Shown piece after piece: positions 37,294-49,223 of a DNA stretch of 64,000 bases. The DNA comes from Silene latifolia (lineage: Eukaryota > Streptophyta > Magnoliopsida > Caryophyllales > Caryophyllaceae): assembly GCF_048544455.1 (NCBI RefSeq), contig NC_133528.1, positions 46,522,002 to 46,586,001 of the forward strand, written 5' to 3'. The first letter of the stretch is position 1; the number at the start of each line of letters is the position of its first letter. A program made the translations under genes and the position numbers. Under the pieces are notes generated by a model. That model did not search any database and was not told where the DNA came from. It worked only from the letters and a program-made list of their open reading frames with translations.

Positions 37294-39051
37294 TGATGTG
37301 ACCATAATTGGCGCATATTTAGCCCCCGAATTACCATTGTTTCCATGCTTTTTAGTGCCTATTTGGGTCATTTCTTATCTTTAGTTCTTTGTTTTGCATA
37401 TTCTTTGAGATTTTGATCCCTTGGTAGGAAAGGAGTAAGAATCTTGCATTTTCATGGCAAAACGAGGCTAAATTGATTGTATTCAATGACCAAGCATCGA
37501 GGAGAGACAAGACTAGAAGGCCTTTGTACATATCATAGTAGAAGAACAATGTTGAGAAATGGATCCTTGAGTCCCCGAGGAAATCCCCAAGGAATTTATG
37601 AAGAAAAGGGAAGAAAAGAAGAAGAATTGACGCTGAACTACAATCCGAACGGATTGTACCAAATCCGCCCGTCCGTCCAGCCCAATCCGAGCGTCCCACA
37701 TTGGAATCCGCTCGGATTCCCCCTCACAAATCCGAGCGTCTTGCCCAAGGATCCGCTCGGATTCCTCAGCCCAGATCCGGCCGTCCCGACTCTAATCCGC
37801 ACGGATTTCAGTACAGCACGATTTTCATTCTTCAAGCTACGAAAAGAGAAGCCCTTCTCTCAGAAAATACCGGATTCTCCTTGCTCAACTTAAAAAGTGT
37901 AATTACTAGTTTAGCCCTTAGTTAATCCTAATGCATCCTCCCTAATTTTCACTATAAATACCCCATTAGTCTAATTAGAGGAGCATGTTCTTCTTATCAA
38001 TAATTAGAGTAGTTAATATCAATCAAATCTCTCTTCAATATTGTAATCAAGTATTAATCAAGTTTTAATCCAAGTTTTAGTTCTTTAATCTCTCTCTTGT
38101 TCTTCCTTTATTTTGGGTAATTGAAGATTATTTGGGTTATTATTGGGAGATTGACAACCTCTCAATCTAGGATTCAAGTACTTCTATTATTCTTGCTTTA
38201 TTATTGGAATCATTAGTAGGTATAATCTCTTAATCCCTTTTTAATTATTGTTAATTACTTTCATTTATTCATCATGTTTCATATTGTTGGTATGATTGAC
38301 AACCTTGCTAGCATGATCAACATGATAATGAGTGAGTAGTCTCTTAGCTAGGGTTTAATGGGTGATTAGGGGAAACCAACATGGGGAATGATTCATGCTT
38401 AAATCAATATGCTTTCATATCTTATTTGCTTGCTTGTTTTGATCTTAATACATGCACATGTTATATTTGATGAAATGCTAAGCCTATGAATCCTTGCATT
38501 TACTATCATCTTCTATCCTTTCAACTTGACTTGTAAGACATAACCCAACTCGAGTCTTGTTAGACCATGCATGTTGTTGAGTAGGGAAGACTAAGTCGAC
38601 TTGTAGGTGTTGTACAATCTAATCGATTCGGCTCCGGGACCCAAACTTTCCTAGGATTGTAAGATATAACCCAACTCAATCCATCACAACAATAATTGCT
38701 TGCTTATAATTTGAGAACATGTTTGTATGATCATATCCCATGAATCCCCTATGAACCCATGACACCCTAGTGCCTTTAATCAATTGTTTACACCCCTTTA
38801 ATTCATCTTGCTAGTTTATTTTCATTGCTATTTTAGTTTAGTAACCTTCTACATCAACTCAATTTGTGACACCCCTAAGACACTACTAGTTACAATAGAA
38901 TTCTCATTTCAATACCCGTCCCTTGGGATCCGACCTTTACTTGCCTCTTTACTAATTATAGAGTTGTTTGTGAAGTATTAATTGTGTTTTGTATCGACCA
39001 TTGACCAACGACCACATATGCTTAATTGTGAACACGAAATGGCCTCGATCA
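37294..39051 (+). repeat. Element C2 5' LTR
   Basis: 1758 bp. Palindrome array at about 37640-37810, TATAAAT at 37953. It differs from the 3' LTR mostly within the array. Confidence 0.93.
37640..37959 (+). promoter_or_regulatory. Palindrome array plus TATA box, element C2 U3
   Basis: AATCCGAACGGATT, AATCCGCTCGGATT (twice), AATCCGCACGGATT and several half-sites (CCGCCCGTCC, CCGAGCGTC), then CACTATAAATACCCC at 37950. Matching array and TATA at 46890-47209 in the 3' LTR. Confidence 0.65.
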
Positions 39052-39055
39052 AAAA

Positions 39056-39073
39056 TGGCGCCGTTGCCGGGGA
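39056..39073 (+). other. Primer binding site, tRNA-Asp type (C2)
   Basis: TGGCGCCGTTGCCGGGGA after an AAAA spacer. Confidence 0.9.
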
Positions 39074-39190
39074 CGGTGTTTAATTGATTTAAGATTTCTT
39101 TTATTGTTTTTAGTTGTGCCTTTTTCACCTTGGGGAAGTAAAACTCCTCAAGGTTTGTTCTAATTGTTTTCGAGTTGTTTGATATTTTGC

Positions 39191-41986
39191 ATGTCTAGAA
39201 GGTTACAAAGAGATTTGTTACCTTTTGACCGTGAAATCGAAAGAACCTTGACGAATAATAGGAGACTTGTTAGGAGGAATTTGGGAGGTGTTGGTGAAGT
39301 TGTTCAACCCACTAGTGAGTTTGTCAATCCTTTCGCAATAGAAGGAGAAGAAAACCCATTAAACAATACGACACAAAATCCACCTACAATGCCTAAATTC
39401 TCGTCACACTCCATACCCACCGAGGAGGATCTACCAAATGGTACTCCTACACCACAACATCTTACCGGAAACTTTATTGCCAAGTCCGCCTTCATCCAAC
39501 TAGTTGAGAGGAGCCAATTCGGGGGAATGCCTAGTGAGGACCCTCATTCTCATATGGAAACCTTTTGCGATTATTGTGAAGCTATCTCTCAAACGGGCGT
39601 GACTCAAGACCAAATAAGATGGATCTTATTTCCTTTTTCGTTAATCGGCACCGCAAAGCAATGGTTGAAGGGCCTTGATAAGGCCACCCTTGGAATAGAT
39701 TCTTGGAAGAAGTTAGCTCTAGCCTTCTACAAAAAATTCTACCCACCGGAAAAGACTAACATGCTAAGAGCTCAAATTACGGGTTTTAAGCAAAGGGATG
39801 AAGAATCTTTGTATGAAGCTTGGGAGCGGTTCAAAGGTATTTGTCGCTCATGTCCTCACCATGGACTTAGCGAATGGTTTTTAGTGCAACAATTTTGGAA
39901 TGGTTTATATGAAGATTCTAGGAACATTCTCAATATGGGATCAAATGGAATGTTCACCGAAGTTGATGACAATCAAACATGGAACAAGATTGAGGAAATG
40001 GCGGTCCATAATTCACAATATAGTAGACCTCGCAAGGCTACTAGAGGAGGAAAGCATGAAGTGGACTCCGTTACTCAATTGGGTGCTCAACTTAGTGCTC
40101 ACATTGACACAATCAACTTGAAGTTTGAACAAGCTATGGCTAGACTTAAGGAAAACTCAAAAACATCGAAGCATCATGTCAATGCCATGACGGCATCCTC
40201 ATCTATCCCAAGCGGGATATGTGAGAATTGTGGAACTTTGGGTCATGACTCAAGTGAGTGTAGGGGAACAACCGAACAAGTTAATGCTTTCCAAGCTTAC
40301 AAAAGTGGTACCCCTTATTCAAATTTTTACAATGAAAACACCAAGTTCCATCCAAATCTCTCATACAAAAGCCAAAATGTTCAAAACCCTCAAACAACAT
40401 ACACTCCACCACCCATGAGAAATCAAAATCAAAGACCCTTTTACAATCAAAACCAAGGTTACCAAAATCAAAATCCATACAATCACCAAAATGACCAAGG
40501 TTTTGATGTCCAAAAAGCGGTCCTCCAAATGCAAAAGAATCAACAAGAATTTTTCACTCAAATGCAAAAAGATAGCCAAGCAAAAGACACCACCATCAAC
40601 AACATTCTAGCTCACACCAAGATGTTGGAAACACAATTGACTCAACTAGCATCTTCAAGCTCACAAAGACAAAAGGGGCAATTACCACCTCAAAGTAATC
40701 CCCCTAGGCATGAAACGGTTAGTGCCATTCACTTGAGAAGTGGTACAAGATATGAAGCACCGAAGAAGCAAGTTGAGGATGAAGTTGTGGAAGCTAGTGA
40801 AAAGGAAGAAATTGTGCAAAACTCCAAAGATGGAGAATCATCAAGAGAAGAAAGTTCAAAGAAAAATGAAGACAAGGCCAAAGAGAAGGAGCCCATTGTG
40901 ATTAGACTTCCTTTTCCAAGTCGTCAAGCCAAGCCCAAATTTGATGATCAACTTGGAAAGTTCATGGAAATTGTGAAGAACTTAGAAGTCTCAATTCCTT
41001 TCACGGAATTAATCAATCATGTTCCGGCCTATGCAAAGTACATGAAAGATATCCTCACAAAAAAGAAGTCGATCCGGAAACTTGAGACTATCGCCTTCAC
41101 TAAGGTGAGTAGTGCAATACTTCAAGGGAGTTCACCTCCAAAGTTAAAGGATCCGGGAAGCTTCTCAATACCGTGTACCATTGGCGACACAACGATCAAC
41201 AAAGCCTTATGTGATCTAGGGGCTAGTGTGAGTGTCATGCCGTACTCGGTGAGTAAAAGGTTAGGAATGGGAGAGCTTAAATGCACCAATATCACACTTC
41301 AAATGGCCGATAGATCGACGAAGACACCATTAGGGATATGGGAAGATGTCCCCGTGCGAATTGGGAAGTTTTTCATCCCGGTAGACTTTGTCATTGTTGA
41401 TATGGAAGAAGATTCCAACATTCCAATCATCTTAGGAAGACCTTTCCTACACACCGCCGGTGCGGTGATTGATGTGAAACATGGAGAGCTCACTCTAGAA
41501 GTGGGAGATGAAAGCATAACTTTTAATCTTGACAAGACCATGAGAGCTCCTCGTTTGCATGAGCCATGTTTCATGATTGATCATTATAGCCGAAAAGATG
41601 AAAGGAAGAAATCGGAACTCCAATGGAGGAAGAAAATTGAAGATGCTCCATTCAAAGAGCAAGTGAATTGTGACAAGGAGAGCTTGCAAAGCTCATCAAA
41701 ATCAACCAAGGAAGAAGAGGATGGCCTCATTGGCCAAGAGAAGAAATTGGGAGAGTTGTCTCCATCTAAGCAAGAGATTTTCAATGATCAACTTAATGAA
41801 GTTTGTGGTCTTTGGGACGACGAATTTGAAGGGATCTTTAACCCCTACATTGGGCATGCCATCGATCATGATCAACAACAAGAGCCACGGTCTATTGAGG
41901 ACCTCTACCACAATAATGAACAAGCGTTTGATTACTTCTTCAAGGTGTTGAGCAACATCAACAACACCTTGAACATGCCCCCTTGA
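39191..41986 (+). CDS. Intact Gag-protease polyprotein of C2
   Basis: ATG at 39191 (MSRRLQRDLLPF) opens a 931-residue frame with no internal stop; nine open codons upstream begin with TTG, not ATG. Gag capsid motifs (GVTQDQIRW, LGIDSWKKLALAFYKKF, CRSCPHHGLSEW, FWNGLYEDSRN) lie in the first 250 residues. The CCHC knuckle C-EN-C-GTLG-H-DSSE-C is near residue 345, then an Asn/Gln-rich linker, a coiled coil (LETQLTQLA) and AIHLRSG near 515. The aspartic protease has DLGASVSVMP near residue 675 and ILGRPFLHTAGAVID near 750. The end is acidic and closes with a TGA, with no RT after it. It probably forms particles. DLGAS in place of DTG/DSG is usual in Athila proteases. Confidence 0.92.
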   Translation: MSRRLQRDLLPFDREIERTLTNNRRLVRRNLGGVGEVVQPTSEFVNPFAIEGEENPLNNTTQNPPTMPKFSSHSIPTEEDLPNGTPTPQHLTGNFIAKSAFIQLVERSQFGGMPSEDPHSHMETFCDYCEAISQTGVTQDQIRWILFPFSLIGTAKQWLKGLDKATLGIDSWKKLALAFYKKFYPPEKTNMLRAQITGFKQRDEESLYEAWERFKGICRSCPHHGLSEWFLVQQFWNGLYEDSRNILNMGSNGMFTEVDDNQTWNKIEEMAVHNSQYSRPRKATRGGKHEVDSVTQLGAQLSAHIDTINLKFEQAMARLKENSKTSKHHVNAMTASSSIPSGICENCGTLGHDSSECRGTTEQVNAFQAYKSGTPYSNFYNENTKFHPNLSYKSQNVQNPQTTYTPPPMRNQNQRPFYNQNQGYQNQNPYNHQNDQGFDVQKAVLQMQKNQQEFFTQMQKDSQAKDTTINNILAHTKMLETQLTQLASSSSQRQKGQLPPQSNPPRHETVSAIHLRSGTRYEAPKKQVEDEVVEASEKEEIVQNSKDGESSREESSKKNEDKAKEKEPIVIRLPFPSRQAKPKFDDQLGKFMEIVKNLEVSIPFTELINHVPAYAKYMKDILTKKKSIRKLETIAFTKVSSAILQGSSPPKLKDPGSFSIPCTIGDTTINKALCDLGASVSVMPYSVSKRLGMGELKCTNITLQMADRSTKTPLGIWEDVPVRIGKFFIPVDFVIVDMEEDSNIPIILGRPFLHTAGAVIDVKHGELTLEVGDESITFNLDKTMRAPRLHEPCFMIDHYSRKDERKKSELQWRKKIEDAPFKEQVNCDKESLQSSSKSTKEEEDGLIGQEKKLGELSPSKQEIFNDQLNEVCGLWDDEFEGIFNPYIGHAIDHDQQQEPRSIEDLYHNNEQAFDYFFKVLSNINNTLNMPP

Positions 41987-41989
41987 CAT

Positions 41990-43010
41990 CTCATCAAGAA
42001 TGAGAGTTTGGTGGAGTCCTCCCTAAACCACCACTTGTAAATACTTCTAACTCCCTAACTTACATTTCAATTCTTGTATTGCATTTTTGTCATTTTTGGA
42101 TTTTATTTACTTTGATGAAAATAATTGTCATGTAAGAGAGAAGTGAGGGAGGGACTAACGATTTCAATTGATGTGTAGTGCTTTACCTTAGTGTGGGGAT
42201 GGGAATTGCCTAGGCTATTCATGCCTTAGTAGTGCCCCCACAACGAAGAACACAAGAAATAGAGAAGAATGGAAGAATGGTAAAGAGAAATGCATTGTGC
42301 ACGAATGAAGTGAATCCGGGTACAAAGGACAAGAATCCGAGCGGATTACTGCTAATCCGCCCGTCTTCAGCAAATCCGAGCGTCCTTCTGAGAAGACGCC
42401 CGTCCTGACCTGAGCTGAAATTGAAGAATTCTTGACTGTTAAAGAATCCGAACGTATTTCTGGAAAGACGCCCGTCTCACAGAATCCGTTCGTCTTTTAT
42501 ACAAGACGCCCGTCTTGCAGCTGAAGAAAACAAAGAAAAATCTCTGGACTTAAATCCGTCCGTCCTGAAGCAAATCCGCCCGTCCCTCAACAGAAGAATC
42601 CGAGCGGATTCCCCAGAATCCGCCCGTCTCTAGGCGGGATTTTGAAAATTTTGAAGCTGCAGAATCCGCACGGATTGTCCCTACGTTTTGAAATTGTCGA
42701 CTTCTTTATAACCCACCCCACCTTCATTCATTCATTCATTCCTTCATAAACACTACCCACAACATCAAAACCCTCATCCTCTCCATCACAAAAACAAAAA
42801 CCCTCAACAAAATCCACCAAAATCAAATCAAACCATCCTTCAAACAACAAATCAATCACTCCATCTTCAATAACAATCAAAACCAAGAACAAAATCTCCA
42901 ACCTTTGAATCGATTTTTGATTTCATAAAGGCAAAGCCTTTCACCTTCAAATCGATTTGGGCATTCTACAAATTGAAGATTTTTGATTCTTTTCTTGGTT
43001 AGTTCATCAA
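41990..43010 (+). promoter_or_regulatory. Intergenic palindrome array, putative internal promoter and leader for ORF2 (C2)
   Basis: PPT-like AGTGTGGGGATGG near 42191. Palindromes AATCCGAGCGGATT, AAGACGCCCGTCTT and hybrids from 42334 to 42680. CTTTATAACCC at 42704-42714 is a fair TATA box. CATT repeats and an A/C-rich leader of about 270 bp end at the ORF2 ATG. The same layout in C1 has a weaker TATA. Confidence 0.5.
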
Positions 43011-44614
43011 ATGGCAAGGACAAAGGGAGCAACAAAGGCACCAAAGGCAAAGGCTCTCTCTCAAAGGCAAAAAGCTCTCCAAACAAAGAAAGCTTTGGCA
43101 ATGGTGGTAGCAACATCAAACTTGGAAGTGCAACAACAACAACAAACTTCTATGGGAGCATCACCTTCTACTCCGGTAATCGATCAACTCTTGCATTATC
43201 CGGAGGTAACTTTTATTTCCGATACCCATAGAAAGACATTTGGCAAGTTTGCTATGAAATCAATTCAATCCACCAAATTCATATGTAAAGATGCTTTGGA
43301 GAAATTGGGTGTTCTTGAACAAACAAAAGCCTTTTTCAATGCCATGGGTTTGAAGAAATTGTTTGAAACAAAGGAAGTAACATACCCCTCCCTTGTCTTG
43401 GAATTCTTAAGTTCTTTAAAAGTGACAAAAGTTGAAAATAGGGAAAATCTTGAGTTTCGTCTAGCTAACACTAGTAGACGCATTACCTTTTCGGAATTGG
43501 GTGAAATTTTGGGTCTTAGCGATGAAAAGAAATATCATAAGCAATATGGGAAGTATGACCCCGAGCCTCTTTGGGAGGCAATCTCCGGGAAGAAATTTGA
43601 TGATTTTCATGCTTGTCGTGCTCTTTTGGTCCATCATCCGGGCATAAGAGTATGGCACAAAGTTGTGGGAAATACCATAATTGCTAGGAAAGACACCAAT
43701 CATTTCACAAGACTTGATTTTATTCTCCTTGAATCGGCTTTGAATATTGGAAGAATTCATACCAAGCCTTATAATTCTTTGAGGCTATTGGTTGATAGAT
43801 GGCTCCATGTAGATAGTGGGAAGAAGGGTAAAACCGTTATTGTTAATGGCGGCCTAGTCACGGTCCTAGCCAAGCACTTTGATCCTAATTTCAATAAGGA
43901 TAGCAAGTACAAGGCAAAGGAAGGTGGCCATCTTATTGATATGTCTATCATGATTAACAAGTTCAAGTGGGTTGCTCACAATCCCCTTGACACCAAGTAT
44001 GGGTGGCTTACTAGTGAGGCTCGATCATTCACTTTACCCGCGAAGATTTGTCGTCTAAGTGTCCACCGGACCAACTATTTACTTCCCTATCCGAAGAAGC
44101 CGAGTACATCATTCAACAACAAAAGGGTGATCATGAAACCCCCTCCTCTTCCATTGTTATACCGCCTTACCCCTTTGTGTATGAAGAGTTCAAACCGGAA
44201 GGAGTTGAAATTGGGAAAGACTATGTCACTCTTCTTATGCAAGCCATGCACAAGCAAGCTTATGAAGATCGGAAGAATGCATATTTGGCTCAATATCCTC
44301 CCCTCCTACATTTAGCTAGGCAAGGACTCCTTGATCCATCTTGTCCTTTGCCTAGTTGGGCGGATAAAGAAGCCTTATTTCCGGGTGCATCAAGGGACGT
44401 GGTGGAAGACAATGAGGTTGTTGGAAATGGTGAAGAAATTGATGATAATATTGAGGAAGAAGCAAGTGGAGATGGAGAAGGAAATGGAGAAAGAGATGGT
44501 GAAGATGATGATGAACAAGATGAGGAACAAGATGAAGAAGAAAGTGCCAAGGAAAGTGGCAATGTGACCACTTCTCATGAGGGAAGTGATGATGATAGCA
44601 TGATGGAAGACTAG
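43011..44614 (+). pseudogene. Second ORF of C2, single frameshift
   Basis: ATG at 43011 (MARTKGATKAPK). It is collinear with the C1 ORF2 to about 44088, where one base is lost after TNYLLP; the frame ends at 44315. The true continuation in the next frame (SEEAEYIIQQQKGD onward) runs to 44614, ending DDSMMED after an acidic tail longer than in C1. Between them, C1 and C2 carry different single lesions in an otherwise well-conserved protein of about 530 residues. That suggests ORF2 was functional when each was inserted. The basic N-terminus and absence of membrane segments point away from an envelope protein. Confidence 0.75.
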
Positions 44615-46526
44615 CCTTGGAGACTCCTACTCTCCCACGGTTTGTCTATATCTCTTTGTATTTTATTTCATTTTGATCATTGTTGGTTTAGTCCTAGCAA
44701 CATCAAAGGACTCACACCTCGGTTCCATTGAGGTGTTCTTTTTATTGTTCCCATTTGTAAAATCCAAAATGACAAATCTAGTTTCATGCATAGCATAGTG
44801 TGTGCATGAACTACACCCATCCTTTGACACTAGCAATAGTGTCTTATTTGGTTTGGGGAAGTTAATGCATACACAACGGGAGGTAATCTAAATTATCCTC
44901 TCCGTCATAACAAAAACCATGCATCATGTAGTGTAGCTTAGTGTAGAATTGCATTTAGTATAGAAATCATGCATCATCTTTGCATAATTTCCATCATTTT
45001 GGCCATTGAGGACAATGCCCATATTAGTGTGGGGATGGGAATTCTAACATTTAACTCTTATTCAAAAAACCATAAAAATTGAAAAAAATTGAAAAACCAA
45101 AAACAAGTTCATTTCCTTTGTATATATTGTCTTGTATATATTGTGTTTGTTTTATCCTTGTTCACTTTGATTGACTACGCCACATCCGAGACATGAGGAT
45201 ATTGAAGACCGCATGGTATGATCTTTCCAATCTCCTTTTTCCTCTTTATGTTAATGACTATGTGGCTTTATTTTGATTGATGCGGTAAAAACAATGTGAA
45301 CTTAGGACTTGCATTTAGTTTATATGGCATATTAGTTGGTAGAATCATTTGCATTAGGATGTGTATATGCTAGTTACATCATGGCATGTAGTTTGCATGT
45401 TAGAAAAATTTTGCGAAACCGTCTATTTGGGAAGCTTGACAAGTGTATATAGGCCCTAGTAGATGCTTTTTATTCTTAAGACTTTGCTTGTTAGAATACT
45501 TGTAAAATACCCTAGGATGTGTCATGCTAGTATCCTTTGACCCATGGTTTAAGGCCTAGTCAAGAGTACCTTGTGGTGTGATAACTCCTTGGCTACCGTT
45601 TATTCCAAGGTGACCCTTGAAACCATGCCTGCATCCATCATTCATCCACATTCTACCATACATTTTGTCATCAAAAAGGGAATGGGCACAAAAACAAATC
45701 AATTTGAGTTCAATGAATTGAAAAGTGAAAGAAAGTTTGCAAAAATGCATCAAAAGAAAAGAGGAGCAAAAATAGACTCCTAAAGCTTCAAATATAAGGC
45801 ACCCTCCCTACATATGGGGTGACTTTGAAAATGTTCAAAAGAAATGCAAAAAGTTGAAAAGTTGTCAAGTGTTGAAATGCCAAAAATCAAAAAGAAATGG
45901 CAATAAAGTGTTCTCAAATGTTATATGCCACAAGAAATTGGGGGGAAAAACAACAATGAAAGCAAACTCCCAAAATGAAACTCAAATACTATCGATCCCT
46001 TTATCCATCGTATCCATTTTTGTGCATGGTAGAGAGGGGACGACCCTTCTTCTTGTCTAGGCAAGAGGGGGAATTCCGCGATCCTCCAGTATTTCTAACA
46101 CCATAGGGAGTCTACTCTTGACAAAAGCATTTAACGATTGAGGACAAAGGTACCCTAGCTTGACACATTTTGGAGGTGATTTATTGGTATCCTTCTAGGC
46201 TTAGTAGTTTGAACAAATTGCATCTATGAAGGATTGTGTACCCTTGAATTGCTTCCCTTGTAGATAATTTCCGCCACTTAGATGAGGAAAGTGGCTATAC
46301 TTTTTGTAGATGCATCCATTATGTGTTTTTATGTGCTTAATGTTTGGATGTGTCGCCATTTTGGCAAGACCCACCTTGCCTTGCAAGAAGGCATCCTACC
46401 TCATGGTTGTCTTGTTGTGAGTTGAAGGGGCGGAGTGAGACCCGCTAATTGTCTCATATCGGCTATTATTATTAGGTTAGTATTGGTCCTAGTCTTTGTC
46501 ACCTCTTTACTCGGGACGAGCAAAGG
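44615..46526 (+). other. C2 non-coding 3' region
   Basis: Same parts as C1: GGTTTGGGGAAG near 44850, hairpin plus AGTGTGGGGATGGG at 45001-45040, AT-rich tract near 45062 and an A-rich stretch near 45680-45960. No supported gene; the small frames are not conserved. Confidence 0.8.
45001..45040 (+). other. Hairpin plus PPT-like tract (C2)
   Basis: Identical to 31031-31070 of C1, inside a well-conserved block. Confidence 0.65.
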
Positions 46527-46543
46527 TTCGGTTTGGGGATATT
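46527..46543 (+). other. Polypurine tract of C2
   Basis: TTCGGTTTGGGGATATT directly before the 3' LTR; identical to C1. Confidence 0.8.
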
Positions 46544-48304
46544 TGATGTGACCATAATTGGCGCATATTTAGCCCCCGAATTACCATTGTTTCCATGCTT
46601 TTTAGTGCCTATTTGGGTCATTTCTTATCTTTAGTTCTTTGTTTTGCATATTCTTTGAGATTTTGATCCCTTGGTAGGAAAGGAGTAAGAATCTTGCATT
46701 TTCATGGCAAAACGAGGCTAAATTGATTGTATTCAATGACCAAGCATCAAGGAGAGACAAGACTAGAAGGCCTTTGTACATATCATAGTAGAAGAACAAT
46801 GTTGAGGAAAGGATCCTTGCGTCCCCAAGGAAATCCCCAAGGAATTTATGAAGAAAAGGGAAGAAAAGAAGAAGAATTGAAGCTGACCAACAATCCGAAC
46901 GGATTGCAGACAATCCGCCCGTCCAGCCTCAACAATCCGAGCGTCCCACGTTGGAATCCGCTCGGATTCCCCCTCACAAATCCGAGCGTCTTGCCCAAGG
47001 ATCCGCTCGGATTCCTCAGCCCAGATCCGGCCGTCCCGACCCCAATCCGCACGGATTTCAGTACAGCACGATTTTCATTCTTCAAGCTACGAAAAGAGAA
47101 GCCCTTCTCTCAGAAAATACCGGATTCTCCTTGCTCAACTTAAAAAGTGTAATTACTAGTTTAGCCCTTAGTTAAACCTAATGCATCCTCCCTAATTTTC
47201 ACTATAAATACCCCATTAGTCTAATTAGAGGAGCATGTTCTTCTTATCAATAATTAGAGTAGTTAATATCAATCAAATCTCTCTTCAATATTGTAATCAA
47301 GTTTTAATCAAGTTTTAATCCAAGTTTTAGTTCTTTAATCTCTCTCTTGTTCTTCCTTTATTTTGGGTAATTGAAGATTATTTGGGTTATTATTGGGAGA
47401 TTGACAACCTCTCAATCTAGGATTCAAGTACTTCTATTATTCTTGCTTTATTATTGGAATCATTAGTAGGTATAATCTCTTAATCCCTTTTTAATTATTG
47501 TTAATTACTTTCATTTATTCATCATGTTTCATATTGTTGGTATGATTGACAACCTTGCTAGCATGATCAACATGATAATGAGTGAGCAGTCTCTTAGCTA
47601 GGGTTTAATGGGTGATTAGGGGAAACCAACATGGGGAATGATTCATGCTTAAATCAATATGCTTTCATATCTTATTTGCTTGCTTGTTTTGATCTTAATA
47701 CATGCACATGTTATATTTGATGAAATGCTAAGCCTATGAATCCTTGCATTTACTATCATCTTCTATCCTTTCAACTTGACTTGTAAGACATAACCCAACT
47801 CGAGTCTTGTTAGACCATGCATGTTGTTGAGTAGGGAAGACTAAGTCGACTTGTAGGTGTTGTACAATCTAATCGATTCGGCTCCGGGACCCAAACTTTC
47901 CTAGGATTGTAAGATATAACCCAACTCAATCCATCACAACAATAATTGCTTGCTTATAATTTGAGAACATGTTTGTATGATCATATCCCATGAATCCCCT
48001 ATGAACCCATGACACCCTAGTGCCTTTAATCAATTGTTTACACCCCTTATTTTATTCATCTTGCTAGTTTATTTTCATTGCTATTTTAGTTTAGTAACCT
48101 TCTACATCAACTCAATTTGTGACACCCCTAAGACACTACTAGTTACAATAGAATTCTCATTTCAATACCCGTCCCTTGGGATCCGACCTTTACTTGCCTC
48201 TTTACTAATTATAGAGTTGTTTGTGAAGTATAAATTGTGTTTTGTATCGACCATTGACCAACGACCACATATGCTTAATTGTGAACACGAAATGGCCTCG
48301 ATCA
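46544..48304 (+). repeat. Element C2 3' LTR
   Basis: 1761 bp, ending CCTCGATCA, followed by TGGCC. TATAAAT at 47203-47209. Confidence 0.93.
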
Positions 48305-49223
48305 TGGCCCCTGGAACAAGCTCCAGGTTGTCACCTTCCGTGGGAGTGGGGATGACCCTAGTTGACTCGGCCTCTGAAGTAGCCACAAGTTTGTGATAAA
48401 AGAGTGGGAAGGGGACTCTGACTGGGACATCACGAGTGCTAGGAGCTAAGATAGACTCAGACTCAGACTCAGACTCAGATTCTTCTTCACTTCCCTCCTT
48501 GAACATGGGGCCTTCTCCAATTGTAATCTTGAGAATGCGGCCTTGACGATCGGTCCACTTGACAGTTTTCCTCCAGCCTTGTGTAGCTTTCTCTGGGTCA
48601 GTATCAGAGATTAAGGCGGTGGGGTCAAACTGGTTGTTTTTTAGAGCAATGTTGATGATGTCCTCGTAGCCGAGGTGTTTGATGTTGTCTTCCCCGAAAA
48701 GGAGAGTGACAGCTTGTCCGTCGAGGCATGGGGTCGACTCAGATCTGGTTGATGTAGCTTTTGTGTTGTCGGGGATGAAGTAGCAGTCTTGAAAGACTTC
48801 CACACCCGGGTGTCTGACCTTGGCTACGGGATCATAGATCGGCTCAGGAAAGTCGTGGTGGAGTTCAGCCTCTCCCTCGGGGATGAAGTATCCATTGAGG
48901 GTCAAATGATAGGGACGAAGAATAACTCCGTGCTTCTTGCGCTTCCGTATTAGGAGGTTCATCTCTTGGATGTCTTCATCGGTAGGCTCATAGCCTAGCC
49001 CGAAAGGGATGTTGGGGACCTTAGCTTGTTTTAAAGGAGGTAAGGTGCTCTTCAGCGGATTGAGGGGTAGGCCCGGGAAATAACCCTGGTGCATCAGAAT
49101 GCGGTTGACTGTGACGTTGGCAAACGGGTCATAATCAAAAGTTGTTGATTCATCGGTTAGGGCATTCACGACCTGAAATCCCCACATTTCACTGTCGTCC
49201 TTCTCAATGGCTTGGGAGACTAT
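48305..49223 (-). pseudogene. Ogre-like linker between protease and RT
   Basis: Same frame as the protease after a TGA at 49224-49226. It contains GFQVVNAL, a YFPGLPLNP segment, LGYEPTDEDIQEM and a short Glu-Ser repeat (about 48460-48480). Such long linkers before RT are usual in Ogre/Tat. It ends at the C2 target site and resumes at 37288. Open across this stretch apart from the first stop. Confidence 0.75.

Larger units (their letters stand above)
37294..48304 (+). mobile_element. Element C2: second copy of the gag-pro + ORF2 family
   Basis: 11,011 bp with LTRs of 1758 and 1761 bp and target duplication TGGCC (37289-37293 and 48305-48309). It is inserted in the Ogre segment between protease and RT, in the opposite orientation. 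It has the same order of parts as C1. It keeps an intact gag-pro frame, whereas its ORF2 has a frameshift. Subfamily markers (GAATTACCATTG versus GAATTAGCC near the LTR start) separate it from C1, so the two are independent insertions. Confidence 0.95.

Noticed and set aside
29037..44614. Envelope protein in elements C1 and C2
   Set aside because: ORF2 has no visible signal peptide or membrane segment; a basic N-terminus and acidic tail suggest another role.
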